Of a DNA stretch of 63,004 nucleotides, positions 1 to 7,740 are shown in pieces. Origin of the DNA: Oscillospiraceae bacterium (GTDB lineage: Bacteria > Bacillota > Clostridia > Oscillospirales > Ruminococcaceae); the NCBI GenBank assembly GCA_004557855.1, contig SFFJ01000008.1, forward strand, positions 1 through 63,004, written 5' to 3'. Both the position numbers and the translations under genes were made by a program. The first letter of the stretch is position 1, and each line of letters opens with the position of its first letter. Under the pieces are notes generated by a model, which had not been told where the DNA came from, made no database searches, and worked only from the letters and a program-made list of their open reading frames with translations.

Positions 1-31
1 AAAGGACTTGCCGCCTGCTCTTCACAGACAA

Positions 32-51
32 CAAGCCCTTTCGGCTGCTTG
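32..51 (-). terminator. weak candidate hairpin downstream of the lipoprotein gene
   Basis: Read on the minus strand this forms a short stem (CAAGC with GCTTG, plus CC with GG) closed by a GAAA tetraloop, followed by a T-rich but interrupted stretch. It is about 80 bases past the stop codon of the lipoprotein gene. The stem is short, so the call is tentative. Confidence 0.25.
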
Positions 52-131
52 AAAAAATTTTGTTTTCAAATATTGTCTAACTTTTTGGGGTCACTTCAAA
101 TTCCGGCGCTCCGTTTTTGATTGAAGCTAAA

Positions 132-1181
132 TTATTTAGCGTTAGCAGCAGCCTTCTCGATCGCCTTCAGGAAAGCGGTGACGGAAATGGTGCAGGTGGA
201 CTTCAGCTCCTCAACAGCGGGAGTATCGGTGTGGTCATGAGCGTTGGGGCCCAGTTCCATAGCGAGAACTTCAGCAGGGGTCTTGCCGATGCAGTAATTC
301 TCGAAAGCAGCAGCCTGCTCATACCACTCACCAACAGCGGCGGGGTTAGCAAGCTTCTTCATGTTGTAGTCATCGCCCAGCTCGCGCTTGGTCTTAACGC
401 CCTCGGCAACGGTGACAACGCCCTCGGCAACGGTAGCCTTGGCCTGAACAACATCAATGGAGATGGCAACGATCTTGCCCTCGGCATCCAGAGCCAGCGC
501 AACAGCGGTAACGTCAGCCTGGGTCTTGGCGGGATCCTCGTCCTCGGCATCGGTGCCGCTCATGGAAGTAACCATGCCCAGGCCGGCCTTGGCGTAGGTG
601 GAGTTCTCATCCTCGGCGTTAGCATAAGCCTTGGTCAGAGCCTCGAGGAAAGAGGTAACAGAGATGGTGCAGGTGGACTTCAGCTCCTCCACAGCAGGAG
701 CATCGGTATAGCCGTGAGCGTTTTCGCCCAGAGGCATACCAGCAACCTCAGCAGCGGTTTTGCCGATGCAGTAAGCTTCCAGAGCAGCAGCCTGCTCATA
801 CCACTCACCGACAGCGGCGGGGTTGGCATACTTCTTCATGTTGTAGTCATCGCCCAGCTCCAGCTTGGTCTTGACATCCTCGGCAACAGTAACAACGCCG
901 TCAGCATCAACGGTGGCCTTGGCCTGAACAACGTCGAAGGAGATGGCAACGATCTTACCATCCTGATCGAAGGTAGCCTCGCAGACGGTAACGTCAGCCT
1001 GGGTCTTGGCGGGATCTTCATCCTCGGCATCGGTGCCGCTCATGGAAGTAACCATGCCCAGACCGGTCTTGTAGGTGGAAGCGGAAGGCGTGGGATCAGG
1101 GGTAGGAGCGGGCTTTTCGCCGCAGGCTACCAGAGAAAGAGCCATCATCGCAACCAGAAGGATCGCAATAAACTTTTTCAT
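132..1181 (-). CDS. PplA-like lipoprotein with two predicted FMN-carrying modules
   Basis: A 349-residue exported lipoprotein. A short signal peptide ends in the lipobox LVAC, with Cys20 as the lipidation site, followed by a Pro/Thr-rich linker. Two near-identical modules of about 150 residues follow (about 37-188 and 197-349), each starting GLGMVTSMSGTD and ending with STCTISVT (about 169-176 and 328-335). The layout resembles Listeria PplA, whose two domains carry FMN attached to threonine by an ApbE-type transferase; Thr172 and Thr331 would be the modified residues here. That is inference from similarity and from the neighbouring ApbE gene. The start is the ATG preceded by AAGGAGG eight bases upstream; a longer reading frame upstream has no support. 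It probably carries electrons outside the membrane. The other electron-transfer genes (ndh2, eetA/B) are not in view. Confidence 0.75.
   Translation of the reverse strand: MKKFIAILLVAMMALSLVACGEKPAPTPDPTPSASTYKTGLGMVTSMSGTDAEDEDPAKTQADVTVCEATFDQDGKIVAISFDVVQAKATVDADGVVTVAEDVKTKLELGDDYNMKKYANPAAVGEWYEQAAALEAYCIGKTAAEVAGMPLGENAHGYTDAPAVEELKSTCTISVTSFLEALTKAYANAEDENSTYAKAGLGMVTSMSGTDAEDEDPAKTQADVTAVALALDAEGKIVAISIDVVQAKATVAEGVVTVAEGVKTKRELGDDYNMKKLANPAAVGEWYEQAAAFENYCIGKTPAEVLAMELGPNAHDHTDTPAVEELKSTCTISVTAFLKAIEKAAANAK
135..1073. repeat. tandem intragenic repeat encoding the two lipoprotein modules
   Basis: The two module-coding segments, about 135-593 and 618-1073, are nearly identical over long stretches at DNA level, for example around 510-580 and 990-1060. 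This indicates a recent duplication or ongoing gene conversion inside one coding sequence. Confidence 0.8.
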
Positions 1182-1239
1182 TTTCTTTTCCTCCTTGAAA
1201 AGTATGTATCGTTTTGGTTTTTTTGTTCGATACCCGCCT

Positions 1240-1268
1240 ATTATACTATTTAACAAGTTATTCCGCAA
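1240..1268 (-). promoter_or_regulatory. housekeeping-type promoter of the lipoprotein gene
   Basis: On the minus strand TTGCGG (1268-1263), a 17-base spacer and a perfect TATAAT (1245-1240) lie about 60 bases before the lipoprotein start codon. The -35 box is only a partial match. Confidence 0.5.
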
Positions 1269-1383
1269 GATGCCTATAAATTTTTTTGTGAAAATGCTGT
1301 GTTTTCTAATTCGATAATCTGTATATCTGTTAATTGTAACAGCACACGAATGGCCAAAACTGTATGAGGAGGAAATACAAAGA

Positions 1384-1412
1384 TTGATTTTATGCCATAA
1401 GAATTGTAGAAT
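1384..1412 (+). promoter_or_regulatory. housekeeping-type promoter of apbE
   Basis: TTGATT (1384-1389), 17 bases, then TAGAAT (1407-1412), ending 31 bases before the apbE start codon. Together with the opposing promoter at 1240-1268 it makes the lipoprotein and apbE a divergent pair. Confidence 0.6.
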
Positions 1413-1443
1413 ATAAAGAAAGATAAGAAACGGAGAGTTTGAG

Positions 1444-2529
1444 ATGAAAAAACTGATTGCTTTACTGGCTGCGGTGTTCCTGCTGCTGCCCGGATGCGGC
1501 ACCCAAAGGACGCCTGATACCGGCTACACCAAATATTCCGCCCAGTTCTATGGGACCTTTGATACGGTGGTGCAGATCGTGGGGTACTGCAAGACCGAGG
1601 AGGAGTTTTCGCGGTATGCGGGGCAGATCAAGAGCCGGATGGAGGAGCTGCACCGGCTTTATGATATCTACTATGAATACAGCGGCGAGAATAACCTGAA
1701 AACCGTAAACGACATGGCCGGGAAAGCACCGGTCACCGTCCGGGAGGAAATTCTCGATTTGATCGAGTTCTGCGAGGAATGGTACGGCAAAACCGACGGC
1801 AAGGTCAATATTGCATTGGGGCCGGTGCTTTCGGTCTGGCATAAGTATATGGCGCGCTATTCCGCCGACCCGACCGATGCCAAGCTACCAGATATGAATA
1901 TCCTGCGGGAAAAGCTGACCCTCTGCAATATAGAGGATGTCATAGTAGACAGGGAAGCGGGGACGGTGTACCTTGCAAAGGAAGGAATGAGCCTGGATGT
2001 CGGTGCGGTGGCAAAGGGCTACGCTGCGGAGCTGGCCTGCCGGGAGGCCTATCAAAGCGGGTTCACCTCCTTTATCGTCAGCGCCGGCGGGAATATCGTA
2101 GCGGGGGATGCGCCGCTGGACGGTGTGCGCTCCGGCTGGGGGATCGGCATTCAGGACCCGTTTACGGCGCAGGAGCCGGGCGGCGGCAATTCCATCGATG
2201 TGGCATATGTCAGAAATACCTGTGTTGTCACCAGCGGGGATTATCAGCGCTTTTACATGGTAGGGGACAGGCGGGTGCATCATATCATCGACCCCGATAC
2301 GCTGATGCCTGCCGACTACTACCGCGGGGTCACCGTCATTACCCCGGACAGCGGTATCGCCGACCTTGCCTCCACCACCCTTTATACGCTGCCGTTTGAA
2401 CGCTCCCGGGCGATGGCCGAGGCGATGGGCTGGGAGGTCATGTGGATCTTTGCGGATGGTACGGTGGAGTGTACCGACGGGATGCTGCCGCTGCTGCGGG
2501 ACCGGGGCGGCGCCACCGGGCTTTTATAA
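1444..2529 (+). CDS. apbE: ApbE-type FAD:protein FMN transferase, lipoprotein
   Basis: Predicted to move FMN from FAD onto threonine or serine of extracytoplasmic redox proteins, Mg-dependent. The 361-residue protein has a lipoprotein signal ending LLPGC (Cys18), so it acts on the outer face of the membrane. Family motifs are visible: DVGAVAKGYA (about 185-194) for flavin binding, VTSGDYQRF (about 262-270), HHIIDP (about 279-284), and the metal-binding ADLAST (about 306-311) with Asp307 and Thr311. Length fits the family. It starts 262 bases from the divergently transcribed two-module lipoprotein, the obvious substrate, which parallels the FmnB/PplA pair of Listeria. The start ATG follows CGGAGAG. 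No other flavinylation target (NqrC, RnfG) is in the window. Confidence 0.92.
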   Translation: MKKLIALLAAVFLLLPGCGTQRTPDTGYTKYSAQFYGTFDTVVQIVGYCKTEEEFSRYAGQIKSRMEELHRLYDIYYEYSGENNLKTVNDMAGKAPVTVREEILDLIEFCEEWYGKTDGKVNIALGPVLSVWHKYMARYSADPTDAKLPDMNILREKLTLCNIEDVIVDREAGTVYLAKEGMSLDVGAVAKGYAAELACREAYQSGFTSFIVSAGGNIVAGDAPLDGVRSGWGIGIQDPFTAQEPGGGNSIDVAYVRNTCVVTSGDYQRFYMVGDRRVHHIIDPDTLMPADYYRGVTVITPDSGIADLASTTLYTLPFERSRAMAEAMGWEVMWIFADGTVECTDGMLPLLRDRGGATGLL

Positions 2530-2558
2530 TCTGTTCAAAAATTATCTTTTGATTGGGC

Positions 2559-2587
2559 TTTACTGATTTGCCGAGTTCATGTATAAT
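2559..2587 (+). promoter_or_regulatory. candidate promoter of the pyrH operon
   Basis: TTTACT (2559-2564), 17 bases, TATAAT (2582-2587), about 40 bases before the pyrH TTG start and after the apbE stop. The -10 is perfect and the -35 moderate. Confidence 0.5.
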
Positions 2588-2627
2588 GGATAGGAAGTTG
2601 TATCATCAGCATAAGGGGGAATAATAT

Positions 2628-3359
2628 TTGGACCGTTTCAGTCCTTTGGAGCTCCGCTATAAACGGGTGGTGCTGAAATTGAGCGGTGAGGCCTTGGCCG
2701 GGAAACAGGGTAACGGCATCGATTATGATGTGGTGCTGGAGATCTGCAAGAACATAAAAACCGCCGTAAATAACCTCGGCGTCCAGATGGGCGTAGTGGT
2801 AGGCGGCGGGAACTTCTGGCGGGGGCGCACCAGCGGCAAAATGGACCGCACCCGTGCCGACCACATGGGGATGCTGGCGACGGTCATCAATGCACTGGCA
2901 CTGGCCGATGCGCTGGAATCGCTGGATGTGCCGGTAAGAGTGCAGACCGCCATTACCATGGAGCAGTTTGCCGAGCCGTATATCCGCAACCGTGCCGTGC
3001 GGCATATGGAAAAGGACCGTGTGGTGATCTTCGGCTGCGGCACCGGCAATCCCTTTTTCTCCACCGATACCGCTGCGGCGCTGCGGGCGGCTGAAATTGA
3101 TGCCGATGCGATCCTAAAGGCCACCATGGTGGACGGCGTCTACGATAAGGACCCCAGAAAGTTCCCCGATGCCAAGCGGTATAAGACCGTCAGCTTTAGC
3201 CAGGTGCTGGCGCAAAACCTGAATGTGATGGATATGACGGCGGCCTCCCTGTGCCGGGAAAGCAAGATCCCGATCGTTGTATTCGATCTTTCCGACCCTA
3301 CGAATATTTGCCGTGCGCTGTGCGGCTATGATATTGGAACTATTGTGAAGGAGGAATAA
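2628..3359 (+). CDS. pyrH: UMP kinase
   Basis: Phosphorylates UMP to UDP with ATP in pyrimidine nucleotide synthesis, in the cytoplasm. The 243-residue protein has the amino-acid-kinase fold motifs VVLKLSGEAL near the N terminus, GGGNFWRG, ADHMGMLATVINALAL and a GNPFFSTDTAAALRA segment typical of bacterial PyrH. The start codon is TTG at 2628, supported by AAGGGGGA about eight bases upstream; no ATG is better placed. It is first in an operon with frr only three bases downstream, the usual Firmicutes order. Confidence 0.96.
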   Translation: MDRFSPLELRYKRVVLKLSGEALAGKQGNGIDYDVVLEICKNIKTAVNNLGVQMGVVVGGGNFWRGRTSGKMDRTRADHMGMLATVINALALADALESLDVPVRVQTAITMEQFAEPYIRNRAVRHMEKDRVVIFGCGTGNPFFSTDTAAALRAAEIDADAILKATMVDGVYDKDPRKFPDAKRYKTVSFSQVLAQNLNVMDMTAASLCRESKIPIVVFDLSDPTNICRALCGYDIGTIVKEE

Positions 3360-3362
3360 AAG

Positions 3363-3917
3363 ATGAACCCCGAACTGAAACTGCATGAAGAAAAGATGAC
3401 CAAGACCATTTCTGTCCTGCGGGAAGAGCTGGCCGCCATCCGTGCCGGCCGCGCCAACCCCGCCGTACTGGATAAGCTGGAGGTTGACTACTACGGCGTT
3501 CCCACCCGTGTCAATCAGCTGGCGGCCGTATCGGTTTCCGAGGCCCGTACTCTGGTCATTCAGCCCTATGATAAATCCACCCTCAAAGCCATCGAGAAGG
3601 CCATCCAGGCCTCCGATATCGGTATCAACCCCAATAACGACGGCTCGGTTCTGCGTCTTTTGTTCCCCCCTCTCACCGAGGAGCGCAGAAAAGAACTGGC
3701 CAAGAGCATTTCCAAGATGGGCGAGGAGTCCAAGGTTGCCGTTCGTTCCATTCGCCGCGACGCCAACGAAAAGCTGAAGGCAATGAAGAAATCCAGCGAG
3801 ATCACCGAGGACGACCTGAAGAGCCTGGAGAACGACTGCCAGAAGATGACCGATAAGTTCATCGCCGAGATCGATAAGATCACCGCTGAAAAAGAAAAAG
3901 AGATCATGTCTGTTTAA
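3363..3917 (+). CDS. frr: ribosome recycling factor
   Basis: Splits post-termination ribosomes together with EF-G. The 184-residue protein is standard length, with the typical start (MTKTISVLREELAAIRAGRA), a central IQPYDKSTLKAIEKAI segment and the C-terminal long helix rich in Lys and Glu. It starts three bases after the pyrH stop and has AAGGAGG-like sequence overlapping the end of pyrH. The usual downstream neighbour uppS follows after a hairpin and T-run. Confidence 0.97.
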   Translation: MNPELKLHEEKMTKTISVLREELAAIRAGRANPAVLDKLEVDYYGVPTRVNQLAAVSVSEARTLVIQPYDKSTLKAIEKAIQASDIGINPNNDGSVLRLLFPPLTEERRKELAKSISKMGEESKVAVRSIRRDANEKLKAMKKSSEITEDDLKSLENDCQKMTDKFIAEIDKITAEKEKEIMSV

Positions 3918-3942
3918 GCGGCCCGGCCGTTACGGATATGCC

Positions 3943-3980
3943 AGCCTCACCGGCCGTTCCCGGTTGGTGGGGCTCTTTTT
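3943..3980 (+). terminator. Rho-independent terminator or attenuator between frr and uppS
   Basis: A nine-base stem (3943-3951 with 3966-3974, one G-U pair) is followed by CTTTTT. It sits inside an otherwise tight operon, so it probably lowers rather than ends transcription into uppS. Confidence 0.6.
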
Positions 3981-4009
3981 GGACAATAGGGACAGAAGGA
4001 GGGAGATTC

Positions 4010-4750
4010 ATGGAAGCCATGCCGAAGGATCGTTCGGCCGCACCGCCGCCGGCGGAATATCTGCCGCAGCACATCGGCATTATTATGGACGGCAACGGAC
4101 GCTGGGCCAAGGCAAGGGGACTGGCACGGGAATACGGCCATCGCCGGGGCAGCGAGGTTTTTATGGATATTGCCCGCTACTGTAAAAGGATCGGTGTGCG
4201 TTATTTGACGGTATATGCCTTTTCCACCGAAAACTGGAAGCGCCCCGCCCATGAGGTAGCTGTCATTATGCAGATGCTGCAGCACTACCTGGACGACAGC
4301 GAGCAGTATATCAAGGAGGAGATCCGGCTGCGGATCATCGGCGACCGGACACGCTTGAGCGCCGGCCTGCAAAAAGCCATGGAAAAAGCCGAAAAGGCCA
4401 GCGAGCAGTTTACCGAGCTGACCGTAAACCTGGCTGTGAACTACGGCGGCAGGGAGGAGCTGCTGCACGCCGCCCGCTGCATGGCACAGGAATGTGTCGA
4501 GGAGGCAAAGGACGCCGCACAGCTCGATTTTGACGACCTGGAGCGGCACCTGTATACCGCAGGGCAGCCGGACCCGGATCTGATCATCCGGCCCAGCGGG
4601 GAAAAGCGCCTTTCCAACTTTATGATGTGGCAGAGCGCCTATTCCGAATTTGTTTTTATGGATGTGCTTTGGCCGGACTTTACCCCGCAGCACCTGAATG
4701 AAGCATTGTGGGAGTATGTGGGGCGGGACCGCCGTTTTGGAGGAATTTGA
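4010..4750 (+). CDS. uppS: undecaprenyl diphosphate synthase (cis-prenyltransferase)
   Basis: Condenses isopentenyl diphosphate onto farnesyl diphosphate to make the C55 lipid carrier for peptidoglycan. The 246-residue product has the diphosphate-binding motif GIIMDGNGRWAKARG with the catalytic Asp, an AFSTENWKRP segment, and the C-terminal DLIIRPSGEKRLSNF block. The frame is open upstream to 3938, but the ATG at 4010 has AAGGAGGG seven bases before it and lies beyond the frr-uppS hairpin, so it is preferred. The stop overlaps the cdsA start (TGATG). Confidence 0.96.
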   Translation: MEAMPKDRSAAPPPAEYLPQHIGIIMDGNGRWAKARGLAREYGHRRGSEVFMDIARYCKRIGVRYLTVYAFSTENWKRPAHEVAVIMQMLQHYLDDSEQYIKEEIRLRIIGDRTRLSAGLQKAMEKAEKASEQFTELTVNLAVNYGGREELLHAARCMAQECVEEAKDAAQLDFDDLERHLYTAGQPDPDLIIRPSGEKRLSNFMMWQSAYSEFVFMDVLWPDFTPQHLNEALWEYVGRDRRFGGI

Positions 4751-5592
4751 TGAAGATACGGATCATTTCCGCATTAGTGGGACTTATCGTGCTGGCTGTT
4801 GCCATTGCGTTTTACGATACCATTATCTTTAATTTGTTTATTACGGCGCTGGCCGTTATTGCGATTTATGAGGCGCACCATGCCGCTGGTTTGACCCAAA
4901 AGCACCTGCGGGTCACGCTGTACTGCGCCCTGTATGCGGTGCTGCTTTTGCTGGTGCCGCAGGGCAGGGAATACAGCCTGCCTGCCGTTTATGTATTGGT
5001 CGTGCTGGTATTCGCATATATTTTGGAACATCATAAGGAGTTTACCATACGGGAGGGCGCCTATGCCCTGCTGATGGGGATCGCCCTGCCGACCGTTTTC
5101 GGGCTGTTTTTGCTGTACCGGGATAAGCTGGGAAATGAACAGGGGATTTTATACCTTGCATTTTTGCTGGGCAGCGCCTGGTGGAGCGATATCGGCGGGT
5201 ATTTTACCGGGATGCTGTGCGGAAAGCATAAGCTCTGCCCGGAAATAAGCCCCAAAAAAACGGTGGAGGGGCTTTTGGGCGGTTTGGTCTTTGCCGTTTT
5301 GGGCAATATAGGCATTATGGTGCTGGTGAACCGCTTGGCCGCACAAGGCATCGGTTATCTGGCCAACCCCCTGACGCTGCATTTCGGGCGCATCTGCCTG
5401 CTGACCCCGCTGCTGGCGCTGTTGAGCGTGGTCGGTGACCTTTCCTTTTCCATCATCAAGCGTACCTACGGCATTAAAGACTACGGCAACCTGATGCCCG
5501 GCCACGGCGGGGTGCTGGACCGCTTTGACAGCGTGCTGTTTATTGCTCCGGCGGTTTATTTTATCGCCCTATACTTACCCATTGCGTTTTAA
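4750..5592 (+). CDS. cdsA: phosphatidate cytidylyltransferase (CDP-diacylglycerol synthase)
   Basis: Makes CDP-diacylglycerol from phosphatidate and CTP at the membrane, the branch point for phospholipids. The 280-residue protein is strongly hydrophobic with many membrane segments and ends with the family signature, visible as SIIKRTYGIKDYGNLMPGHG followed by GVLDRFDS. The start is the ATG overlapping the uppS stop, preceded by GGAGG; it is translationally coupled. In many Firmicutes dxr follows cdsA; here rseP starts 15 bases later instead. Confidence 0.96.
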   Translation: MKIRIISALVGLIVLAVAIAFYDTIIFNLFITALAVIAIYEAHHAAGLTQKHLRVTLYCALYAVLLLLVPQGREYSLPAVYVLVVLVFAYILEHHKEFTIREGAYALLMGIALPTVFGLFLLYRDKLGNEQGILYLAFLLGSAWWSDIGGYFTGMLCGKHKLCPEISPKKTVEGLLGGLVFAVLGNIGIMVLVNRLAAQGIGYLANPLTLHFGRICLLTPLLALLSVVGDLSFSIIKRTYGIKDYGNLMPGHGGVLDRFDSVLFIAPAVYFIALYLPIAF

Positions 5593-5607
5593 TTACAGGA
5601 GGCACTA

Positions 5608-6660
5608 TTGAAAACCGTACTTCTTACCGTTCTGGTTTTTGGCGTCATTATTATTCTGCATGAAACAGGACATTTTCTGTTCGCAAAGCTCTTTCATGTC
5701 AAGGTGGAGGAGTTTTCCTTTGGCATGGGCCCCAAGCTGTGGAGCCGTGAAAAAAAGGGGACACAGTACAGCATCCGGGCGTTCCCCATTGGCGGGTATG
5801 TGGCCATGGAGGGCGAGGATGATGCCGGAAGCGGTGCAGTCGTCCGGGAGGAGCTCCATTCCGCTGCGGAGGGCGACCCGCTGTATGCAAAGCCCGCATG
5901 GCAGCGGCTGATCATTATGGTGGCCGGTGCAGTGATGAACGTCATCCTCGGCTTTATTATGCTGGTCGTCGTTACCGCCATGTCCGGTCTTATCGGTACC
6001 ACTACGGTGGCAGTTTTTGATGAGAATTCCGTTTCCGCAAATTATTTGCAGGTCGGCGATGAGATCATCAAGGTAAACGGCTACAATACCCGCTTTTACG
6101 GCGATGCGACCTTCCAGATGCTGCGGGATGAGGATGGCGTGATCGATTTTACTCTCATTCGTGACGGCAAATCGATGGAGATCACCGTTCCCTTTGAAAC
6201 CGAGGAGCTGGCGGACGGCATCATCGGGATGCATATGGATTTTAAGTTCCTCGGTGAGCCGGTGAGCTTCGGCAATACCATCACCTATGCCTTCCATTGG
6301 ACCTTCTCGGTGGTCAAGCAGGTGTGGTACTCGCTCATTGATGTGATCACCGGGCGGTATGGCCTTCAGGCCATCAGCGGGCCGGTAGGAACGGCCACCA
6401 TCATTTCGCAGGCCTCGGCGCAGGGGCTGCGCTCCTTCCTGCTGCTGGTCGCCTTTATCACCATCAATGTAGGCGTTTTTAACCTGCTGCCGCTGCCGGC
6501 TTTGGACGGCGGACGCATCCTGTTTGTACTGATCGAAATGATCTTCCGTAAGCCTGTCCCGCCCAAATATGAGGCGTGGGTGCATCGTATCGGGATTATT
6601 CTGCTGCTGGGGCTGATCGCGGTGGTCACGGCAAGCGATATCATTAAACTATTCCACTAA
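5608..6660 (+). CDS. rseP: site-2 intramembrane zinc metalloprotease (RseP/RasP family)
   Basis: Cuts membrane-embedded substrates such as anti-sigma factors and leftover signal peptides. The 350-residue protein has HETGH (His18, Glu19, His22) in the first membrane segment, a PDZ region in the middle (around QVGDEIIKVNGYNT) and the second active-site motif LPALDGGR near residue 300. The start is TTG at 5608, set by AGGAGG eight bases upstream. It sits between cdsA and ispG, matching the common operon apart from the missing dxr. Confidence 0.94.
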   Translation: MKTVLLTVLVFGVIIILHETGHFLFAKLFHVKVEEFSFGMGPKLWSREKKGTQYSIRAFPIGGYVAMEGEDDAGSGAVVREELHSAAEGDPLYAKPAWQRLIIMVAGAVMNVILGFIMLVVVTAMSGLIGTTTVAVFDENSVSANYLQVGDEIIKVNGYNTRFYGDATFQMLRDEDGVIDFTLIRDGKSMEITVPFETEELADGIIGMHMDFKFLGEPVSFGNTITYAFHWTFSVVKQVWYSLIDVITGRYGLQAISGPVGTATIISQASAQGLRSFLLLVAFITINVGVFNLLPLPALDGGRILFVLIEMIFRKPVPPKYEAWVHRIGIILLLGLIAVVTASDIIKLFH

Positions 6661-6678
6661 AAAGGGGAGGGGAGCGCC

Positions 6679-7728
6679 ATGCAGCGCAGGACGACAAGAA
6701 CGGTTCAGGTAGGCTCTGTCGCCATCGGTTCGGGGCATCCGATCGCGGTGCAGTCCATGCTGTGTGCCGCCCCTGCCGATATTGACGCAAACATAGCACA
6801 GGCCAAAGCCCTGAAGGAGGCCGGCTGTGACATCGTCCGGCTGGCCATCCCCACGATGGAGGATATCCGGCTGATCTCCGCCATCAAAAATGAGGTGGAA
6901 CTGCCGCTTGTGGCGGATATCCAGTTTGACTACCGGCTGGCCATCGCCGCAGCCGAGGCCGGGATCGATAAAATACGCATCAACCCCGGCAATATCGGCG
7001 GGAGGGATCGCATCCGGGCGGTGGTAAACGCCTGCCGGGAACGGGATATCCCCATTCGGATCGGGGTGAACAGCGGTTCCCTGGAAAAGGAGCTGCTGCA
7101 AAAATACGGCCGTCCCACGGCGGAGGCTCTGGTGCAGTCGGCGCTGGGGCAGATCCGGCTTTTGGAGGACGAGCATTTTACCGACTATCTGGTTGCGATC
7201 AAATCGAGCGACGCCGCAACCACTATGGAAGCCAACCGGCTGCTGGCGCAGCAAACCGATTGCCCGCTGCACCTGGGGGTGACCGAAGCGGGAACGGAGC
7301 GCATGGGGCTGATCAAATCCAGTGCGGCCATCGGCGGGCTGCTGTGCCTCGGCATCGGTGATACCATCCGGGTATCATTGACGGCTGACCCCGTGCGGGA
7401 GGTGTTTGCTGCCCGTGACCTGCTGGCGGCCATCGGTTTGCAGCAGGACCGGGTTCGTTTTGTTTCCTGTCCCACCTGCGGGCGCTGCAAGGTCGATTTG
7501 TTCCGGGTGGCGGAGGACGCCGAGCAGGCACTTGCCAATGTGAATAAAAACATAAAGGTGGCCATAATGGGGTGTGCGGTAAACGGCCCCGGGGAAGCTG
7601 CCGATGCGGATATCGGCATAGCGGGCGGCGATGGAGAGTTTTTGCTTTTTGCGAAGGGAAAGCCGCTGTATAAGGTTTCGCCCGAAGGGGTGACGGCTGC
7701 CCTGATGGAGGAAATAGAGAAGCTGTAA
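6679..7728 (+). CDS. ispG: 4-hydroxy-3-methylbut-2-en-1-yl diphosphate synthase (IspG/GcpE)
   Basis: Penultimate step of the non-mevalonate isoprenoid pathway, an iron-sulfur enzyme. The 349-residue protein opens with RRTTRTVQVGSVAIG and a conserved GHPIAVQSML; the cluster ligands are the cysteines in CPTCGRCKVDLF, a later Cys in GCAVNGPGE and its Glu. GGGGAGGGG precedes the ATG. Its presence implies a complete MEP pathway somewhere in the genome, although dxr and dxs are absent from their usual operon positions in this window. Confidence 0.96.
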   Translation: MQRRTTRTVQVGSVAIGSGHPIAVQSMLCAAPADIDANIAQAKALKEAGCDIVRLAIPTMEDIRLISAIKNEVELPLVADIQFDYRLAIAAAEAGIDKIRINPGNIGGRDRIRAVVNACRERDIPIRIGVNSGSLEKELLQKYGRPTAEALVQSALGQIRLLEDEHFTDYLVAIKSSDAATTMEANRLLAQQTDCPLHLGVTEAGTERMGLIKSSAAIGGLLCLGIGDTIRVSLTADPVREVFAARDLLAAIGLQQDRVRFVSCPTCGRCKVDLFRVAEDAEQALANVNKNIKVAIMGCAVNGPGEAADADIGIAGGDGEFLLFAKGKPLYKVSPEGVTAALMEEIEKL

Positions 7729-7740
7729 AGGAGAATAGCT

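Noticed and set aside
135..1073. Direct repeats as a possible CRISPR array
   Set aside because: Only two long copies, inside a coding sequence and in frame; no short regularly spaced repeats or spacers.
117..1253. Long plus-strand open frame opposite the lipoprotein gene
   Set aside because: It mirrors the repeat structure of the minus-strand gene, has Gly/Leu/Asn-rich repetitive protein without known motifs and no Shine-Dalgarno. Antisense shadow.
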